Source of the DNA: an uncultured Prevotella sp.
Lineage (GTDB): Bacteria > Bacteroidota > Bacteroidia > Bacteroidales > Bacteroidaceae
Reading direction: 5' to 3'
Assembly (NCBI GenBank): GCA_937880835.1
Contig: CALGRN010000272.1
Coordinates: 1-5,978 of the forward strand
Length of the DNA: 5,978 nt
Positions 1-5,213 of this stretch are shown one piece after another (within the stretch, counting starts at the first letter, position 1; every line of letters starts with the position of its first letter). Position numbers and translations under genes: made by a program. A model generated the notes under the pieces. That model was not told the origin of the DNA, searched no databases, and saw nothing but the letters and a program-made list of their open reading frames with translations.

Positions 1-62
<62 letters not shown>

Positions 63-240
63 AAAAAACTATAAGTTTTTCTAAATCATACCTATAAAAG
101 CATAATCCAGAATGATTCCGTTGGCACATTCGAATCCATCTTCATTCTCTTGACAAGGGCACAGAAATAATACAGATATGTCTTAATGACTAATTAACCT
201 GTCCTCTTCCTGCACTGCTTATATCTATGTCTATGTAAAA

Positions 241-254
241 CTATCAAAGAACTC
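241..254 (-). promoter_or_regulatory. boxA-like antitermination element of the rRNA leader
   Basis: On the minus strand this reads GAGTTCTTTGATAG. It resembles bacterial rRNA boxA sequences (E. coli TGCTCTTTAACA, B. subtilis TGTTCTTTGA-type), the binding site for NusB/NusE in rRNA antitermination. It lies about 40-50 nt downstream of the predicted start and after a hairpin, an order reminiscent of boxB-boxA arrangements. The match and position are seen; the function is inferred from the family. Confidence 0.6.
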
Positions 255-273
255 TTTCTTAATACACTCACAT

Positions 274-288
274 ACGCAAAAATTGCGT
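274..288 (-). other. hairpin at the 5' end of the rRNA leader
   Basis: A perfect 6-bp inverted repeat, ACGCAA-TTT-TTGCGT on the minus strand, falls at about +6 to +20 of the predicted rRNA transcript. It could be a boxB-like or 5'-stabilising structure. It is not a terminator candidate, because rRNA transcription must pass through it. Confidence 0.5.
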
Positions 289-299
289 GAAAGCGGATG

Positions 300-330
300 C
301 AAAAGTAATACAAATACACATAATAACAAA
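300..330 (-). promoter_or_regulatory. rRNA operon promoter (Bacteroidetes -33/-7 type)
   Basis: On the minus strand there is TTTG (330-327), a 19-nt spacer, and TACTTTTG (307-300). This is an exact match to the Bacteroides housekeeping sigma pattern TTTG-N19-21-TAnnTTTG. Predicted transcription start is around 293-296, giving a leader of about 230 nt. The sequence just upstream (331 onward) is almost pure A/T with A- and T-tracts, as in an UP element of a strong rRNA promoter. No other exact TAnnTTTG on this strand was found between here and position 700. Confidence 0.85.
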
Positions 331-707
331 ATATTTCAAAAACTTTTTTATATAAATATATACATAAATCAAAATAATTGATATAAGTCAAATAAATACA
401 CATTAATAATATATACAAAATAGGAAATGAAAAAGAAAAGAAAAATTAGAGGTATTTTAAAAAACAAAAGAATACAAAAATCATCATACATAAAAATGAT
501 TTATAAAAAAAGGTTTCTCAAAAGCTATCATTTTACATCATGAAAGTTATAATATCTCTAAGTAAAACAATAACTCTTAAAGTCAAAAAGAATAACTAAT
601 GAAAAACAATAGAAATTAAACAGTCCTACGTGAGATTAATTTAGGGAAATATAAATATGGCACGACAATATTATATTCGAAAAACAGAAAGATAATATAA
701 AAGAGTC
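331..707. other. AT-rich gene-free stretch upstream of the rRNA promoter
   Basis: This ~375-bp interval is strongly AT-rich, with long A-runs on the plus strand. I see no open frame with protein-like composition on either strand and no tRNA cloverleaf. The part next to 330 probably acts as upstream promoter DNA for the rRNA operon. It contains one weak inverted repeat, AAATCAT (478-484) with ATGATTT (496-502). Read leftward, this is followed by U-rich sequence, so it could help stop transcription arriving from the 708-2564 genes, but its stem has only one G-C pair. Confidence 0.6.
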
Positions 708-724
708 TTATCTATCGAAGATAA
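708..724 (-). terminator. weak terminator-like hairpin at the end of the 192-codon gene
   Basis: A perfect 6-bp inverted repeat (TTATCT, 5-nt loop, AGATAA) contains the TAA stop of the gene above it. Read leftward, the hairpin is followed by GACTCTTTTATATT, which is only partly U-rich. The stem is short and AT-rich, so efficient intrinsic termination is doubtful. Confidence 0.25.
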
Positions 725-1286
725 CCAATTCGCGAGGTAATGTTATTACTTTCAGTCTTTCGAACCAAAATCTTGAAGTTCCGGCTATATGCCGTTTGGT
801 ATGACTGCTTATTATGTAATAACTTGCAGAATATTCATCCATAATTTCCGAGAAAGCTCTTTTTATACGAGAACATTTTTCGTTTATGGCATTATCCATA
901 GGATCTACAAGATGATTTACACTTTCAGCAATCTTTTCCAAATCCATTCTGTTGGCTGTTTCTTTATAAAGGCGAAACAATTCTTTTTTATAATTGCCCA
1001 AATATTTAAACTCTATTCCTTCGGGATGATTAAGGAAAAGCATATATACTGCTTTTTGAACGGGCGAAAGATTAACTTCTTTATTATAAGACGTGAGTAT
1101 AAATCTGTAATCTGCCGTTATCCTAAGCGGACTGAGTTTTCCTCTCGCAGCTTCTATGCGCAACTCTTCAAGCAGGGGCACGCCAATAGCGCGGAGCAAC
1201 AAATCGTTGCGTCCCATGCCTTGAAGCATCTTCACCCGTTTGTGAATCTCATCGGCAATTTTCTCTTGTTCAACATTTTCTTCCAC
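708..1286 (-). CDS. conserved Bacteroidales hypothetical protein (192 aa)
   Basis: A cytoplasmic protein with no signal peptide or membrane segment. I recognise the general pattern from unnamed Bacteroidales proteins but know no function. Visible blocks are LSPLRITADYRFIL (51-64), VNLSPVQKAVYMLFLNHPEG (71-90), and DPMDNAINEKCSRIKRAF (128-145). The second block, a hydrophobic helix followed by a HPEGI turn, could be a winged-helix-like or protein-binding module; that is inference. The C-terminus (165-192) is basic and aromatic. The start is GTG; no ATG occurs in frame until Met20, which would cut into the N-terminal helix. The gene begins 15 nt after the TGA of the hydrolase gene and in the same frame, so the two are almost certainly co-transcribed. 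It ends in TAA inside a small hairpin. It is the last protein gene before the rRNA operon. Confidence 0.85.
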   Translation of the reverse strand: MEENVEQEKIADEIHKRVKMLQGMGRNDLLLRAIGVPLLEELRIEAARGKLSPLRITADYRFILTSYNKEVNLSPVQKAVYMLFLNHPEGIEFKYLGNYKKELFRLYKETANRMDLEKIAESVNHLVDPMDNAINEKCSRIKRAFSEIMDEYSASYYIISSHTKRHIAGTSRFWFERLKVITLPRELVIFDR

Positions 1287-1301
1287 CGAGATATAAGTCT
1301 T

Positions 1302-2564
1302 TCAGTCCGATATGCCTTTCTTTATAAACGAAACGATATCATCTATAACATAGTCCGGGATATGCGACGGCACAAGATATTCATTCAAATCGGGTTTTCC
1401 TTCGCCTTCCATAAATATATGGTTCAGTTTCTTATAAGACTTCATTATCGCATTCGCCTGCGAGAGGTATTCTTTCCAAGCATTGTAATCAGACATCGAT
1501 ACCTGTATATCGCGCTCGCCTTGCAACACCAACATAGGTATTTTCAGCTTTCTTGCAGTTTCGCCTGCCGAATATTTACTATCAAAATCAAGATAACTCT
1601 CGGGCAATGTTTTTCTCACATTATCCATAATGGAATCAAGCTTTTGACTATCAGTAATGCCGCCGATAGTAACGTTCTGTTCGCGTATTATATCAATAAG
1701 ACGCAAAGGCGTTCCTGCGAGCATGATGATACCTGCGACCTTGCCGGAGCGTTCGGCTATACGAGGTGCGAGAATAGCTCCCAAGCTATGTCCTAATACG
1801 AATATGCTGTCGCCGTTAATCTCTGCCGACTGCCTTGCCAGTTCTACTGCCGTGAGTGCATCATCCACCGTTTCCACGTCATAGTCGAGATTTCTTCCTT
1901 CGGGAACGGATTTATCCTTATGAACAAAAGTGCGCTTATCGTATCTTAGAACCGCAATTCCTCGCTTACTAAGTCCTTTCGCCAAATCCAAGAAAGGTTT
2001 GTTCTGCCCTATTGCCTCGTTCATGTCCGACGGTCCAGAGCCGTGCACGAGTATCACGCAAGGACTCTTCCTGCCCTTTGAATCATGCGGAAGAGTGAGC
2101 AATCCCGGCATTTTCAGTCCGTCCGTCTCTATTGTTATCTCCCGCTCGTTTTCCATTTTGGCAACAGTCTCTTTCATTTTCGGGAAACCGAATCTCAAAC
2201 CTGCGAGTTTATTTTCTTTATCAAACGTCAATATCAGCGGCATATAGCATTTCTCAAACGAAACCTCTCTTGTAAAGACGCTCATACCCTCGTATGTCTG
2301 AAAGCTCCATTTATCTGCATTGACAATCTCGCCATACTGCATACGCAGTTGACTCATCGACTGTGAGAGCATCTCTGCCGTCAGAACCGCTGCCACCTCT
2401 TGCGTGGCATTCGCCATAACGCTGTCCGACTGATTATTAACGATAAAAGAATAGATTCTGTCCGGCAATACGTTTCTTTTATTAATCAGCGACAATACAT
2501 CCTGTGCATCGGCAATTAAACAAATCATCAACAACGCAGGCAGAGATATTATTTTCTTTTTCAT
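1302..2564 (-). CDS. secreted alpha/beta-hydrolase with DUF3887-like N-terminal region (420 aa)
   Basis: A probable periplasmic serine hydrolase or esterase of unknown substrate. An N-terminal signal peptide is visible (MKKK, then a hydrophobic core, with likely cleavage after ADA at ~20). Residues ~30-125 fit the DUF3887-type domain often found before such hydrolases; ~140-418 is the alpha/beta-hydrolase fold. HGSGP (174-178) supplies the oxyanion region. GHSLGA (258-263) is the nucleophile elbow with Ser260. Asp352 in GERD and His382 in LNHIF complete a full catalytic triad, so the enzyme looks active. The length is normal for this architecture. The ATG at 2564 is well supported by the signal peptide. 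A -7-type promoter motif sits about 30 nt upstream. The next gene follows after 15 nt, suggesting an operon. Family assignment is firm; the physiological substrate cannot be inferred. Confidence 0.92.
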   Translation of the reverse strand: MKKKIISLPALLMICLIADAQDVLSLINKRNVLPDRIYSFIVNNQSDSVMANATQEVAAVLTAEMLSQSMSQLRMQYGEIVNADKWSFQTYEGMSVFTREVSFEKCYMPLILTFDKENKLAGLRFGFPKMKETVAKMENEREITIETDGLKMPGLLTLPHDSKGRKSPCVILVHGSGPSDMNEAIGQNKPFLDLAKGLSKRGIAVLRYDKRTFVHKDKSVPEGRNLDYDVETVDDALTAVELARQSAEINGDSIFVLGHSLGAILAPRIAERSGKVAGIIMLAGTPLRLIDIIREQNVTIGGITDSQKLDSIMDNVRKTLPESYLDFDSKYSAGETARKLKIPMLVLQGERDIQVSMSDYNAWKEYLSQANAIMKSYKKLNHIFMEGEGKPDLNEYLVPSHIPDYVIDDIVSFIKKGISD

Positions 2565-2594
2565 AATGCTATACTGTAAGGATTATTTTGAGTA

Positions 2595-2602
2595 CAAAGA
2601 TA
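2595..2602 (-). promoter_or_regulatory. putative -7 promoter element for the hydrolase operon
   Basis: On the minus strand this reads TATCTTTG, an exact TAnnTTTG match, placing the start of transcription near 2588 and leaving a ~25-nt 5' UTR before the ATG at 2564. No TTTG is present at the expected 19-21-nt spacing, so the -33 half is poor. The -33 region instead contains a tandem 8-bp direct repeat (2623-2638) that might bind a regulator. The motif is seen; promoter activity is inferred. Confidence 0.45.
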
Positions 2603-2679
2603 TGCTTTTTTTTCGATTTACGATGCCTTTATGCCTTTTAGTTTCAAACAAGACTCTAAATAAAGAGATTACAACATAT

Positions 2680-2794
2680 CTGCATCCGCTTCTCGGTCGT
2701 GTAGACATTGCTGACATTTTTCTTACAGCACATGACGCGTTGATTGCGTGCAATGTCTCTATAATGTAGGGACATACCCTGTGTCTGTCCCTAC
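2680..2794. repeat. dispersed intergenic repeat, copy A
   Basis: This copy shares several blocks with copy B (3167-3303). CTGCATCCGC-N-TCTCGG is at 2680-2696 here and 3167-3183 there. GTTGATTGCG is at 2739-2748 and 3281-3290. GTCTGTCCCTA is at 2783-2793 and 3267-3277. The blocks are in the same orientation, but GTTGATTGCG comes before the GTCTGTCC hairpin here and after it in copy B, so the copies are modular and rearranged rather than simple duplicates. The copy ends in a hairpin: GTAGGGACA (2766-2774) pairs perfectly with TGTCCCTAC (2786-2794) across an 11-nt loop. No coding capacity is apparent. Confidence 0.6.
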
Positions 2795-2803
2795 ACCTGC
2801 ATG

Positions 2804-2838
2804 CCTATACGAGCAACATCCGCGCACCTATGCGAGCA
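2804..2838. repeat. short direct repeat CCTATRCGAGCA x2
   Basis: CCTATACGAGCA (2804-2815) and CCTATGCGAGCA (2827-2838) match at 11 of 12 positions, 23 bp apart, just after the hairpin of copy A. They appear to be part of the same patchwork of small repeats between the hydrolase and TPR genes. Confidence 0.5.
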
Positions 2839-2863
2839 TATTGTTTCAGTCATAAAAAGAGCC

Positions 2864-2939
2864 TTTTGTACCCCACTCGTGGGGTATCTTCATAGGGCAC
2901 TCGTGGGGTATCTTCGCAGGGCACTCGTGGGGTACAAAA
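2864..2939. repeat. 24-bp tandem hairpin array, cluster 1 (three units)
   Basis: The core CACTCGTGGGGTA occurs three times, at 2874-2886, 2898-2910 and 2922-2934, exactly 24 bp apart, with linkers TCTTCATAGGG and TCTTCGCAGGG. The first unit is a perfect hairpin: TACCCCAC (2869-2876), TC loop, GTGGGGTA (2879-2886). The outer ends of the array form a 13-bp perfect inverted repeat, TTTTGTACCCCAC (2864-2876) with GTGGGGTACAAAA (2927-2939), so the whole array can also fold as one large stem-loop. Because 24 is a multiple of three, short frames on both strands give 8-residue repeats, but these have no start context or other sign of being genes. Linkers of 11 bp rule out a CRISPR. Confidence 0.85.
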
Positions 2940-2963
2940 TAAGTCAAAAGCAGTGTAAAAAAG

Positions 2964-3005
2964 AGGTGCTCGCAAGGGAATAAAATCAGGTGCTTGAAAG
3001 GTGCT
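2964..3005. repeat. AGGTGCT repeats between the two hairpin arrays
   Basis: AGGTGCT occurs at 2964-2970, 2988-2994 and 2999-3005. The first two are exactly 24 bp apart, the same step as in the flanking arrays, and are followed by similar sequence (CGCAAG and TGAAAG). This looks like a third class of unit in the same 24-bp periodic element. Confidence 0.6.
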
Positions 3006-3056
3006 TTTATACCCAACGGGTTGGGTATCATCGCACCCTACCCGTTGGGTACAAAA
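3005..3056. repeat. 24-bp tandem hairpin array, cluster 2 (two units)
   Basis: Two units, CCCAACGGGTTGGGTA (3012-3027) and CCCTACCCGTTGGGTA (3036-3051), are 24 bp apart. The first forms a perfect hairpin, TACCCAAC (3010-3017), GG loop, GTTGGGTA (3020-3027), with the same 8-bp stem and 2-nt loop as cluster 1. The outer ends TTTTATACCCAAC (3005-3017) and GTTGGGTACAAAA (3044-3056) pair at 12 of 13 positions. The linker TCATCGCA resembles the TCTTCRYA linkers of cluster 1. It is clearly the same element type with a different stem sequence. Confidence 0.8.
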
Positions 3057-3100
3057 GGTATTGTTTCTTGATGTTTTCCAATAGCATTTAAAGACATACC

Positions 3101-3148
3101 GCAAACCTCTGCGAACGCCTTATTTCAAAGGGTATTCGAGAGGTTTGC
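3101..3148 (-). terminator. long snap-back structure around the TPR stop codon (possible terminator)
   Basis: GCAAACCTCT (3101-3110) pairs perfectly with AGAGGTTTGC (3139-3148). After a one-base bulge, CGAA (3112-3115) pairs with TTCG (3135-3138), and further in CCTT (3118-3121) pairs with AAGG (3128-3131). The TPR stop (3120-3122) lies near the tip. The stem is strong for this AT-rich genome and sits where the upstream operon should end. No U-run follows on the minus strand (GGTATGTCTTTAAATG), so intrinsic termination is uncertain; it may instead be part of the repeat region. Confidence 0.45.
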
Positions 3149-3896
3149 AAATGTCGTCCTGCACGCCTGCATCCGCGTCTCGGCTTGTGAATGTTGCGGA
3201 CATTCGTGGGTATTGTGGATGTTGTGTACGTTGCAGATGTTTGTGGGTATTTCGGACAGACACGCGGTCTGTCCCTATGTGTTGATTGCGAGATGCGTCA
3301 TTGTCCTTCTTTTTCTCCATTTCCTCTATCTGTTTCCCGCATCCTTTTATCATTTTCTCCAACTGTTCCATGCGTGCATTCATGTCAACGCTGTTGCGAT
3401 ACTTGCGATAATAAACGAGAGCTGACTCGAAACGGTCTTTTGCATTAATCCATTCTTCCAGAAACATATAGCAAAAGCCCAGACGGAAAAAGCAGTCTCC
3501 TTTCTCGTTATCATAGCACAAGGTGATTACTTTCTCATACAAAGGAATGGCTTCCTTGTATTTTTCCAATATGAAATGACTCTCCGCATCAGCGTAGTAG
3601 TACACCGAACGCTCATGCGGAGAGAAGTTTTCCAACAGCGGAATGGCCTTATCAAGATATTTCACTGCTTCTTCGTATTGCCATTCGTAGTAGTGACACA
3701 TTCCGATATAAGCGTGAAAGCGAGGATTAAGTTTATATTGCTTGTCTAATTTTGTGAATAGAAGCAACGCCTCATGATACTTTCCGCTTGCAAAATATTC
3801 AAGAGCCTTGCCTAAGTTTTCGGTGTCCTGCTCTTTCTGTGAATAGGAACAAAGAGCAGAAAACATAACTATGCAGAGAATAAAAATCCTTTTCAT
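3120..3896 (-). CDS. secreted tetratricopeptide-repeat protein with repeat-derived C-terminal tail (258 aa)
   Basis: A probable periplasmic protein-interaction scaffold; partner unknown. The signal peptide MKRIFILCIVMFSALCSYSQ is clear and lacks a good lipobox. Residues ~27-167 contain about four TPR-like helical pairs; visible signatures include ALEYFASGKYHEALLLF (31-47), YEEAVKYLDKAI (74-85), YKEAIPLYEKVI (113-124) and WINAKDRFESAL (149-160). A short charged helix follows to ~197 (EEMEKKKD). From ~199 the composition changes to Asn, His, Arg, Thr and Gln without TPR pattern, and this part coincides with dispersed repeat copy B and the terminal hairpin. I infer that the ancestral stop lay near residue 198 and was lost when the repeat arrived. 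The ATG is 37 nt beyond the ancestral end of the M64 gene, so co-transcription with 4024-5978 is likely; no -7 motif was found in the gap. Confidence 0.85.
   Translation of the reverse strand: MKRIFILCIVMFSALCSYSQKEQDTENLGKALEYFASGKYHEALLLFTKLDKQYKLNPRFHAYIGMCHYYEWQYEEAVKYLDKAIPLLENFSPHERSVYYYADAESHFILEKYKEAIPLYEKVITLCYDNEKGDCFFRLGFCYMFLEEWINAKDRFESALVYYRKYRNSVDMNARMEQLEKMIKGCGKQIEEMEKKKDNDASRNQHIGTDRVSVRNTHKHLQRTQHPQYPRMSATFTSRDADAGVQDDICKPLEYPLK
3167..3303. repeat. dispersed intergenic repeat, copy B, inside the 3' end of the TPR gene
   Basis: This shares CTGCATCCGC-N-TCTCGG, GTCTGTCCCTA and GTTGATTGCG blocks with copy A (2680-2794), with the last two in swapped order. It has its own perfect hairpin, GGACAGAC (3254-3261), ACGCG loop, GTCTGTCC (3267-3274), and an internal direct repeat GTGGGTATT (3206-3214 and 3243-3251, 37 bp apart). 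It encodes roughly residues 199-244 of the TPR protein on the minus strand. The right boundary is approximate. Confidence 0.6.
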
Positions 3897-3933
3897 CTTG
3901 CTTTAATGGCAACGGCTTTTTGATATTACGATG

Positions 3934-4023
3934 TTATTTTGTATAGAAATCTATAAGGCGGATTATCGCCTGACGGCATACATCACAGAATTCGGGATTG
4001 GTATTAGTGCGCATACGACAGTC
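3934..4023 (-). pseudogene. severed C-terminal 29 codons of the M64 peptidase
   Basis: Reading straight on past the TAA at 4024-4026, the same frame stays open for 29 codons, beginning DCRMRTNTNPEFCDVC and ending in DFYTK, then stops at TAA (3934-3936). A Cys-rich DCRM...FCxVC tail is what I recall at the C-terminus of Bacteroides M64 peptidases, so this is the natural end of the protein. The restored product would be 423 residues from the ATG at 5205. Two small inverted repeats in this stretch (3942-3955 and 3956-3971) lie within former coding sequence and are not called as terminators. Confidence 0.85.
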
Positions 4024-5205
4024 TTATGCTCCTCTGTAAACACCTTTCATACTGTATCCCGCACCCTCGTAAACTCCTATTTTATCCTTATCCGTAGAAG
4101 TCGGTGTAGGTATCGGAGTGCCTTTCTCTATCATATCTTCCCACTTACCCTTAAAGTTTTTCAGCGTTGTAATGTTCGGCTCCCATGGTTCTACATCGTG
4201 CGGATACATCGGTATTTGCTCTCCTTCATATGCGTATTCATCTCCTAAACCCGCAAAGCTGTGTCCGAACTCATGCACAACAACCGGACGGTAAAGTTTG
4301 TGATGCGTCATTGAAAGATTGTATGAGTTCAGAATGCCTCCTCCTCCGTAATTATCTGTGTTCACAAGCACTATTATATGCTCGTAGGGCGTGCCTGCAA
4401 GCCAGTCGTGCAGGTCTTTCAAGTGAAGCGTCGTGAGATATCTGTTACTGTAAAAAGTATCAAAATGCGATTTAAGCGCGGTATTCTTCCATATTCCTTT
4501 CGATGGAATGCTTGTCCCACTTTCTTTTGAAGGCGATTTCACCGCAATGATGTTGAAACGTTCTTTCATGCTTTTGAATGGTTCGTGAGCAAAGAGAGCA
4601 TCGCATGCTATGCGTGCATCATTGAGGAATGTTTCCATTTCCTGTTGCTGATAACCTTCGGCAATGAAAGCTACATGTATGCATTTTTCCTGATTTTTTG
4701 CTTGTTGAAGTGTCACATAAGGAGTCACGTCATTCTCTCCTATATGCCTTATAAGTATGTCATTTGGCAATATGGTGTGTGTCATTGTCGCCATTATTTC
4801 CCTGCGATTGTTGCGCAAATCTATCGTTACGTCTATTGTATCTTTTGGCATTGGTATAAGAAATACGTTCTCAAAAGACTTGATTGTATGTGCAGCCTCA
4901 TCATAAGAGAGCCATTCCTGAAATAATGTAGAGAACGAATTGCGGTATATCGTCTCGCCGGTGCGATGAGAGCGCACGGTGATCTGTCCGTTTCCTTCTA
5001 CCGGAATTTCTGCAAGTCGCTGACGTTTTCCGTACCATTTGGGCGAAACAGCCAGTTGATCAACGGATATTTGCTGTTTGTTCTTGTTACCCGAGAATGA
5101 ATAGTCTATTCTGAGAGTTTTGTCAACAAAATATTCATCAAACACTTGTGCCATTATGTTTTGTGACAACAAAACGGCGATAACTATAAAAAATGCTTTT
5201 CTCAT
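4024..5205 (-). CDS. secreted M64-family zinc metallopeptidase, truncated by a nonsense codon (393 aa)
   Basis: MEROPS family M64 (IgA-peptidase-like) enzymes are exported zinc proteases. The catalytic motif HEFGHSFAGLGDEY is at 311-324: His311 and His315 are zinc ligands, Glu312 the catalytic base, and Asp322 a likely third ligand. Other family blocks are FIAEGY (180-185), ESGTSIPSKGIWKNT (228-242) and NTDNYGGGG (282-290). The N-terminal half (~20-165) fits the beta-rich M64 N-terminal domain. I chose the ATG at 5205 because it gives a clean signal peptide (MRKAFFIVIAVLLSQNIMAQ). An ATG at 5211 adds two residues; a TTG at 5217 would overlap the upstream stop and is less likely. The protein stops at TAA 4024-4026 right after VYRGA, losing the C-terminal 29 residues with three Cys, though the catalytic domain is complete. 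Whether the short form folds is unknown. It sits 8 nt after the glucosaminidase gene, so the two share a transcript. Confidence 0.9.
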   Translation of the reverse strand: MRKAFFIVIAVLLSQNIMAQVFDEYFVDKTLRIDYSFSGNKNKQQISVDQLAVSPKWYGKRQRLAEIPVEGNGQITVRSHRTGETIYRNSFSTLFQEWLSYDEAAHTIKSFENVFLIPMPKDTIDVTIDLRNNRREIMATMTHTILPNDILIRHIGENDVTPYVTLQQAKNQEKCIHVAFIAEGYQQQEMETFLNDARIACDALFAHEPFKSMKERFNIIAVKSPSKESGTSIPSKGIWKNTALKSHFDTFYSNRYLTTLHLKDLHDWLAGTPYEHIIVLVNTDNYGGGGILNSYNLSMTHHKLYRPVVVHEFGHSFAGLGDEYAYEGEQIPMYPHDVEPWEPNITTLKNFKGKWEDMIEKGTPIPTPTSTDKDKIGVYEGAGYSMKGVYRGA

Positions 5206-5213
5206 ATACATAA

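Larger units (their letters stand above)
63..294 (-). other. rRNA operon leader (5' external transcribed spacer)
   Basis: About 230 nt lie between the predicted rRNA transcription start (~294) and the mature 16S 5' end (~62). The stretch has no convincing gene; the short minus-strand reading frame at 194-418 crosses the promoter and is rich in Tyr, Ile and Phe, as expected of AT-rich noncoding DNA. It carries a hairpin close to the 5' end (288-274) and a boxA-like element (254-241). The RNase III processing stem that normally pairs leader with trailer cannot be tested, because the 16S 3' side is outside the window. The start site is inferred from the promoter motif. Confidence 0.75.

Noticed and set aside
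194..418. 74-codon minus-strand frame upstream of the 16S gene
   Set aside because: It runs across the rRNA promoter and leader, and its Tyr/Ile/Phe-rich composition is what AT-rich noncoding DNA yields.
789..1796. Long plus-strand open frame (335 codons)
   Set aside because: It lies antisense to two well-supported minus-strand genes, spans their junction, and its translation is rich in Phe, Ile, Tyr and His without recognisable domains.
2864..3056. Possible CRISPR array
   Set aside because: Units repeat every 24 bp with 8-11-bp linkers that are nearly identical to each other, so there are no spacers of CRISPR length, and no cas gene is present.
2801..3104. Short frames giving 8-residue protein repeats (LVGYLHRA on plus, PHECPAKI on minus)
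   Set aside because: The repeats follow automatically from a 24-bp DNA period. The frames exist on both strands, have no promoter or conserved flanks, and are better explained by the palindromic DNA element.
3942..3971. Two adjacent small inverted repeats that looked like a terminator for the M64 gene
   Set aside because: They lie within the formerly coding C-terminal tail of the peptidase and are not followed by a U-run.
4024..4026. Stop-codon reassignment (TAA read as sense)
   Set aside because: TAA also ends the TPR gene and the 192-codon gene, and TGA ends the hydrolase and glucosaminidase, all at plausible places, so a recoded genome is not supported.
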